Source: an uncultured Lachnospiraceae bacterium (lineage in GTDB: Bacteria > Bacillota_A > Clostridia > Lachnospirales > Lachnospiraceae). From it: 9,546 nt of DNA. The DNA is taken from contig USPJ01000024.1 of assembly GCA_900556645.1 (NCBI GenBank), positions 1-9,546 of the forward strand, given 5' to 3'. The notes beneath the pieces were generated by a model that saw only the letters and a program-made list of their open reading frames with translations, made no database searches and was not told where the DNA came from. Shown piece after piece: positions 6,325 through 9,546 of this stretch. Position numbers and translations under genes: made by a program. How positions within the stretch are numbered: the first letter of the stretch is position 1; each line of letters begins with the position of its first letter.

Positions 6325-7668
6325 CTATCCCACTAAAATTCTTTCCGACGGACGTTTGGTCGGTGCATTGGTCCGTCTCTCAGCAAATACTAAAAGCAGA
6401 GACAAACCGCCGATTCTTCCGCCGTACATCAAAATCATTAAAACCACCTTTGCAACGGCTCCCAGCTGGGTCGTGATTCCTCTCGTCACTCCCACTGTGC
6501 CTGCTGCCGATATGGTTTCAAATAAAATATCTTCCATCGGAATCGGCTCCACAAAGCAAATCAACATGGTTGCCAGTAAAATACCACTGATATAGACAAT
6601 GATAATGGATACGGCATGCTTTAATACTCCGTTATCCAATCTCTTTTTAAAAACCGTTACCTCTGTCTTCCCCTTTGCCATGGCTATGGCGGTCAAAATT
6701 ACCGCTGCCAATGTGGTGGTCTTGATACCTCCTGCGGTGGAACCCGGACTTCCTCCGATAAACATTAATATCATGGTCAGCAGGCTTCCCGCCTCGGAAA
6801 GACTTCCCATATCCATGGTATTAAAGCCTGCTGTTCGGCTGGTAACCGACATGAATGCTGCCGACAGCATACGTTCTCCGCCGCTCATTCCTTTTAGATT
6901 TCCGTTTCCCTCAAAAATCAGATATCCTACGGTTCCCGTAACCAACAGAATCACGGTAGTAACTATGACAATCTGGGAATGCAGGGAAAACTCCCGAAAT
7001 TTTCCTTTGCAGTTGATAATATCCGACCAGACAAAAAATCCGATACCTCCGATAATAATCAACAGCATGATTACTATGTTTACCACCAAATCTGTCTCAT
7101 ATGCCGTCAGCGAAGAAAACGCTTCATACCTTCCCATCAAATCAAATCCTGCATTGCAAAATGCGGAGACTGCATGGAAAACGGCATAATATGTACCTTG
7201 AAGAAACCCCATCTTCGGGCAGAAACGGAACATCAGAATGACAGCTCCCACTGCCTCAAAAATAATAGTTCCCTTAATAATTCTCCTTACCAGCACTACC
7301 ATTCCGCTGATTCTGGTATTTCCTGCGGACTCCTTCAACAGCATTCTTTCATGGAGTCCGATTTTTTTCTTAAAAAAGATTGCAAATGTACTGATAATTG
7401 TCATAAGTCCGATTCCGCCAATCTGTATCATCACAAGAATGACCAGTTGACCGAAAACCGTCCAATGGGTAAAAGTATCATATACCACAAGCCCTGTCAC
7501 ACAGGTGGCACTTGTGGCAGTGAACATCGCATTTAAAAAGGGGGTCCATTCCCCGTTTCGTGCCGAAATCGGCAGACATAACAGTAATGTTCCTATCAGA
7601 ATTACACAAAAAAAGCTAAGTGCAATTACTCTGGTCGTACTAAGATTCCGTATCCAATTACGAGCCAC
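6325..7668 (-). CDS. TrkH/KtrB-family potassium channel subunit
   Basis: Membrane subunit of a Trk/Ktr potassium uptake system. It shows the four M1-P-M2 repeats of this superfamily with their selectivity-filter loops: TSATCVTGL, AFCNAGFD, TSRTAGFN and AGTVGVTRG (at 57-65, 174-181, 281-288 and 394-402 counted from the ATG at 7683). The filter glycine is present in each. The gating-loop region GGSPGSTAGGIKTTT follows the third repeat. Two starts are possible. ATG 7683 gives 452 aa but has no well-spaced Shine-Dalgarno. GTG 7668 gives 447 aa and has GGAGG 8 nt upstream (7681-7677), so I prefer it; the ATG falls at that GGAGG. The length and short cytoplasmic N-terminus fit KtrB more than E. coli TrkH. 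The partner RCK gene begins 12 nt downstream, forming a two-gene operon. Intact. Confidence 0.93.
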   Translation of the reverse strand: MARNWIRNLSTTRVIALSFFCVILIGTLLLCLPISARNGEWTPFLNAMFTATSATCVTGLVVYDTFTHWTVFGQLVILVMIQIGGIGLMTIISTFAIFFKKKIGLHERMLLKESAGNTRISGMVVLVRRIIKGTIIFEAVGAVILMFRFCPKMGFLQGTYYAVFHAVSAFCNAGFDLMGRYEAFSSLTAYETDLVVNIVIMLLIIIGGIGFFVWSDIINCKGKFREFSLHSQIVIVTTVILLVTGTVGYLIFEGNGNLKGMSGGERMLSAAFMSVTSRTAGFNTMDMGSLSEAGSLLTMILMFIGGSPGSTAGGIKTTTLAAVILTAIAMAKGKTEVTVFKKRLDNGVLKHAVSIIIVYISGILLATMLICFVEPIPMEDILFETISAAGTVGVTRGITTQLGAVAKVVLMILMYGGRIGGLSLLLVFAERRTNAPTKRPSERILVG

Positions 7669-7690
7669 TTCTTTTTCCTCCATAATAAGC

Positions 7691-7744
7691 AGAACACTCC
7701 CCTAGCCTCTGTATCTCATGTGGCGTTCTCTAAGGGAGCATTCT
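7691..7744 (-). terminator. 14-bp RNA hairpin between malic enzyme and trkH; possible weak terminator
   Basis: Read on the minus strand, AGAAUGCUCCCUUA (7744-7731) pairs over its full 14 nt with UAGGGGAGUGUUCU (7704-7691) if G-U pairs are allowed. The loop is 26 nt. On the plus strand the same arms would have C-A mismatches, so the structure belongs to minus-strand RNA. The tail (GCUUAUUAU) is only moderately U-rich, so termination after the malic enzyme gene is plausible but not secure. The 3' arm also contains AGGGGAG, which would be the only Shine-Dalgarno candidate for the trkH ATG at 7683 and would be hidden in the stem. An RNA-processing or translational role is therefore an alternative. 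Confidence 0.45.
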
Positions 7745-7759
7745 GTATTCTTTTCTTTC

Positions 7760-8935
7760 TTAAATTCTGGCAACTCCTGTTTCTTTTGCCGCTTTGGCAA
7801 CCGCTTTGGCAACTGCGGATGCCACATTTTTATCCAATGCACTTGGAATGATATAGTCGGCACTCAACAGGTCATCGGTCACAAAGGATGCGATGGCCTT
7901 TGCCGCAGCAATCTTCATCTCTTCATTGATTTCGCTTGCCCGCACATCCAAAGCCCCTCGGAAGATTCCCGGAAATGCCAATACATTGTTAATCTGATTC
8001 GGGAAATCGCTTCGACCGGTTCCCACAACTGCTGCTCCGGCTTCTTTCGCCAAATCAGGCATGATTTCCGGTGTCGGGTTCGCCATGGTAAACAATACCG
8101 GGTTCTCATTCATGGACTGTATCATCTCTTTTGTGACACAATTCGGTACAGATACGCCTACAAAAACATCTGCTCCCCTCATAGCATCTCCCAGATTTCC
8201 GGTTCGTTTCTCTTTATTTGTGATCTCTGCCAGCATTTTCTTGTGAGCCTCTAAGCCTGCCGGACGGTTCGGATATAAAACCCCATGCTCATCCACTGCT
8301 ATGACATTCTTTACACCGGCAGCCAGCAGCATCTTGATAATTGCCGTTCCCGCCGCTCCCGGTCCGTTTACAACTACTTCAATATCCTCTATGTTCTTTC
8401 CCACAACCTTCAAAGCATTTAACAATGCAGCCGTCACAACCACTGCTGTTCCGTGCTGGTCATCATGGAAAATCGGAATATCCGATACCTTTTGCAGCTT
8501 TTCCTCAATCTCAAAGCAACGAGGTGCGGAAATATCTTCCAGATTGACGCCGCCAAAGCTTCCTGCCAACAGGCTGATTGTACGGACAATTTCATCTACA
8601 TCTTTGGAACGCACACAAAGTGGTATGGCATCCACATCGGCAAAGGCTTTGAACAATGCACATTTGCCTTCCATAACCGGCATTCCAGCTTCCGGTCCGA
8701 TATCCCCCAGACCCAGTACTGCCGTTCCATCAGTTACCACTGCCACCAGATTAGATCTTCTGGTCAGCTCATAGCTTTTGCTGATGTCCTTTTGTATTTC
8801 CAGACAAGGCTGTGCAACTCCCGGTGTATATGCCAGAGACAAATCCTCTCTGTTCTCTATGGTGGCACGGCTAATGACTTCTATCTTTCCCTGCCACTCA
8901 TAGTGCTTTTTCAATGATTCTGATGCGTAATCCAT
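7760..8935 (-). CDS. NAD(P)-dependent malic enzyme (decarboxylating)
   Basis: A 391-residue bacterial short-form malic enzyme, which oxidatively decarboxylates L-malate to pyruvate and CO2 with reduction of NAD(P) in the cytoplasm. Visible catalytic features, numbered from the chosen start: Tyr36 in SLAYTPGVAQP, Lys91 in GMPVMEGK, the metal ligands Glu133/Asp134 in NLEDISAP and Asp158/Asp159 in FHDDQHGT, and the dinucleotide-binding loop GPGAAG at 191-196. The ATG at 8935 is preferred over an upstream in-frame ATG at 8968 because AGGAGG lies 6 nt before it and the upstream start would overlap the preceding TrpB2 gene. Length matches the family (about 380-410). It probably belongs to one transcript with the TrpB2 gene. 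Cofactor preference (NAD or NADP) cannot be settled from the sequence. The gene is intact. Confidence 0.95.
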   Translation of the reverse strand: MDYASESLKKHYEWQGKIEVISRATIENREDLSLAYTPGVAQPCLEIQKDISKSYELTRRSNLVAVVTDGTAVLGLGDIGPEAGMPVMEGKCALFKAFADVDAIPLCVRSKDVDEIVRTISLLAGSFGGVNLEDISAPRCFEIEEKLQKVSDIPIFHDDQHGTAVVVTAALLNALKVVGKNIEDIEVVVNGPGAAGTAIIKMLLAAGVKNVIAVDEHGVLYPNRPAGLEAHKKMLAEITNKEKRTGNLGDAMRGADVFVGVSVPNCVTKEMIQSMNENPVLFTMANPTPEIMPDLAKEAGAAVVGTGRSDFPNQINNVLAFPGIFRGALDVRASEINEEMKIAAAKAIASFVTDDLLSADYIIPSALDKNVASAVAKAVAKAAKETGVARI

Positions 8936-8945
8936 TTCTTTCCTC

Positions 8946-9546
8946 CTATACCCGCGGAAGACTGTCAAATCCCGGTTTCAAATCCTCATCTGTCGGTATG
9001 TAATCTCTCATTTCGCCGTTGTGGAATTTCTCATATGCCACCATATCAAAATATCCGGTTCCGGTAAGTCCAAAGACAATCGTTTTCTCTTCTCCGGTTT
9101 CCTTACATTTCATAGCCTCGTCAATGGCTACCCGGATGGCATGGCTGCTTTCCGGTGCCGGAAGGATTCCCTCCACTCTGGCAAACTGCTCTGCCGCCTC
9201 AAATACCTTTGTCTGCTCTACACTTCTTGCCTCCATCAGTCCGTCATCATACAACTGGGACAGAGTGGTACTCATACCGTGGTAACGCAGACCGCCTGCA
9301 TGATTTGCGGACGGAATGAAACCGCTGCCCAGCGTGTACATCTTAGAAAGCGGACATACTTTTCCGGTGTCACAGAAATCATATGCATATTTTCCTCTTG
9401 TTAGACTTGGGCAGGATGCCGGTTCTACTGCGATAAAGTGATAGTCCTTCTCGCCTCTTAATTTTTCTCCCATAAACGGTGCGATCAGACCGCCTAAGTT
9501 AGAACCGCCGCCGGCACATCCGATGATCATATCCGGCTTGATGCCA
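8946..9546 (-). CDS. TrpB2-type tryptophan synthase beta-like PLP enzyme, C-terminal part (5' end beyond window)
   Basis: About 200 C-terminal residues of a fold-type II PLP enzyme are visible; the frame stays open to the right edge, so the ATG at 9530 is internal. The glycine-rich phosphate-binding loop GCAGGGSN is followed by GGLRYHGMS and by EGILPAPESSHAI. The GLRYHG motif is typical of the TrpB2 (TrpB-related) subfamily rather than of the TrpB1 encoded at the other end of this window. TrpB2 enzymes condense indole with L-serine to give tryptophan, generally with little or no dependence on TrpA, and are often read as indole-salvage enzymes. The gene ends with TAG at 8948-8946, 10 nt before the malic enzyme start, so the two are probably co-transcribed. 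The PLP-lysine region lies outside the window. The subfamily call is firm; the physiological role is inferred. No lesion is visible in this part. Confidence 0.88.
   Translation of the reverse strand, partial: GIKPDMIIGCAGGGSNLGGLIAPFMGEKLRGEKDYHFIAVEPASCPSLTRGKYAYDFCDTGKVCPLSKMYTLGSGFIPSANHAGGLRYHGMSTTLSQLYDDGLMEARSVEQTKVFEAAEQFARVEGILPAPESSHAIRVAIDEAMKCKETGEEKTIVFGLTGTGYFDMVAYEKFHNGEMRDYIPTDEDLKPGFDSLPRV

Noticed and set aside
6599..7189. Plus-strand open frame of 196 codons opposite trkH
   Set aside because: Its apparent hydrophobicity mirrors the membrane-protein codons of trkH on the other strand; no independent evidence of coding.
7684..7759. c-di-AMP (ydaO-type) riboswitch ahead of the potassium uptake genes
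   Set aside because: The gap is only about 76 nt, too short for that riboswitch, and only a single long hairpin is visible.
1..9546. Insertion sequence, phage or diversity-generating element as the cause of the trp deletions
   Set aside because: No transposase fragment, terminal inverted repeat, target duplication or template/variable repeat was seen at any junction; the joins are clean and sit at very short repeats.

Overview
All recognisable genes in this window lie on the minus strand, so the biological order runs from high to low coordinates. Protein similarity (clostridial-type Trp, KtrAB and malic enzymes), a moderate-GC Firmicutes base composition, strong AGGAGG-type ribosome binding sites and a T-box leader together suggest an anaerobic Clostridia, most likely a Lachnospiraceae gut bacterium. 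That placement is inference from family resemblance, not from a search.

Layout, in transcription order. (1) 9546-8946: the C-terminal part of a TrpB2-type (TrpB-like) PLP enzyme, cut by the window edge. (2) 8935-7760: a complete NAD(P)-malic enzyme, 10 nt downstream. (3) 7744-7691: a 14-bp hairpin in the intergenic gap. (4) 7668-6325 and 6312-5656: a two-gene potassium uptake operon, the TrkH/KtrB channel subunit and the TrkA/KtrA RCK gating subunit. (5) 5636-5310: a promoter-like -35 box and a textbook tryptophan T-box leader with a UGG specifier codon and an intrinsic terminator. (6) 5246-1: the tryptophan operon trpE-trpG-trpD-trpC-trpF-trpB-trpA. trpA runs off the left edge.

The most notable observation is that the trp operon is decaying while its regulator and its neighbours look intact. 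trpE carries a one-base frameshift at an A8 tract just after its start. trpD has lost its first half; the remnant is joined directly to the 3' end of trpG, whose stop codon now lies inside trpD sequence. trpB has lost roughly its first 85 codons (its ribosome binding site and ATG survive, out of frame) and also lacks an internal block of about 11 codons. trpA has an in-frame loss of about 6 codons near its start and a frameshifting loss of about 29 nt that removes the catalytic Asp. trpG, trpC and trpF keep full reading frames, although TrpF has a Gly-to-Val change beside its catalytic Cys. No comparable lesions are visible in the malic enzyme, trkH, trkA or TrpB2 genes. As read, the cell could not make tryptophan de novo: it could at most make anthranilate. 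The TrpB2 gene upstream could, by inference, still convert scavenged indole and serine to tryptophan. An assembly or base-calling artefact is the main alternative and could be tested directly with reads.

No mobile element, CRISPR array, tRNA or rRNA was seen.
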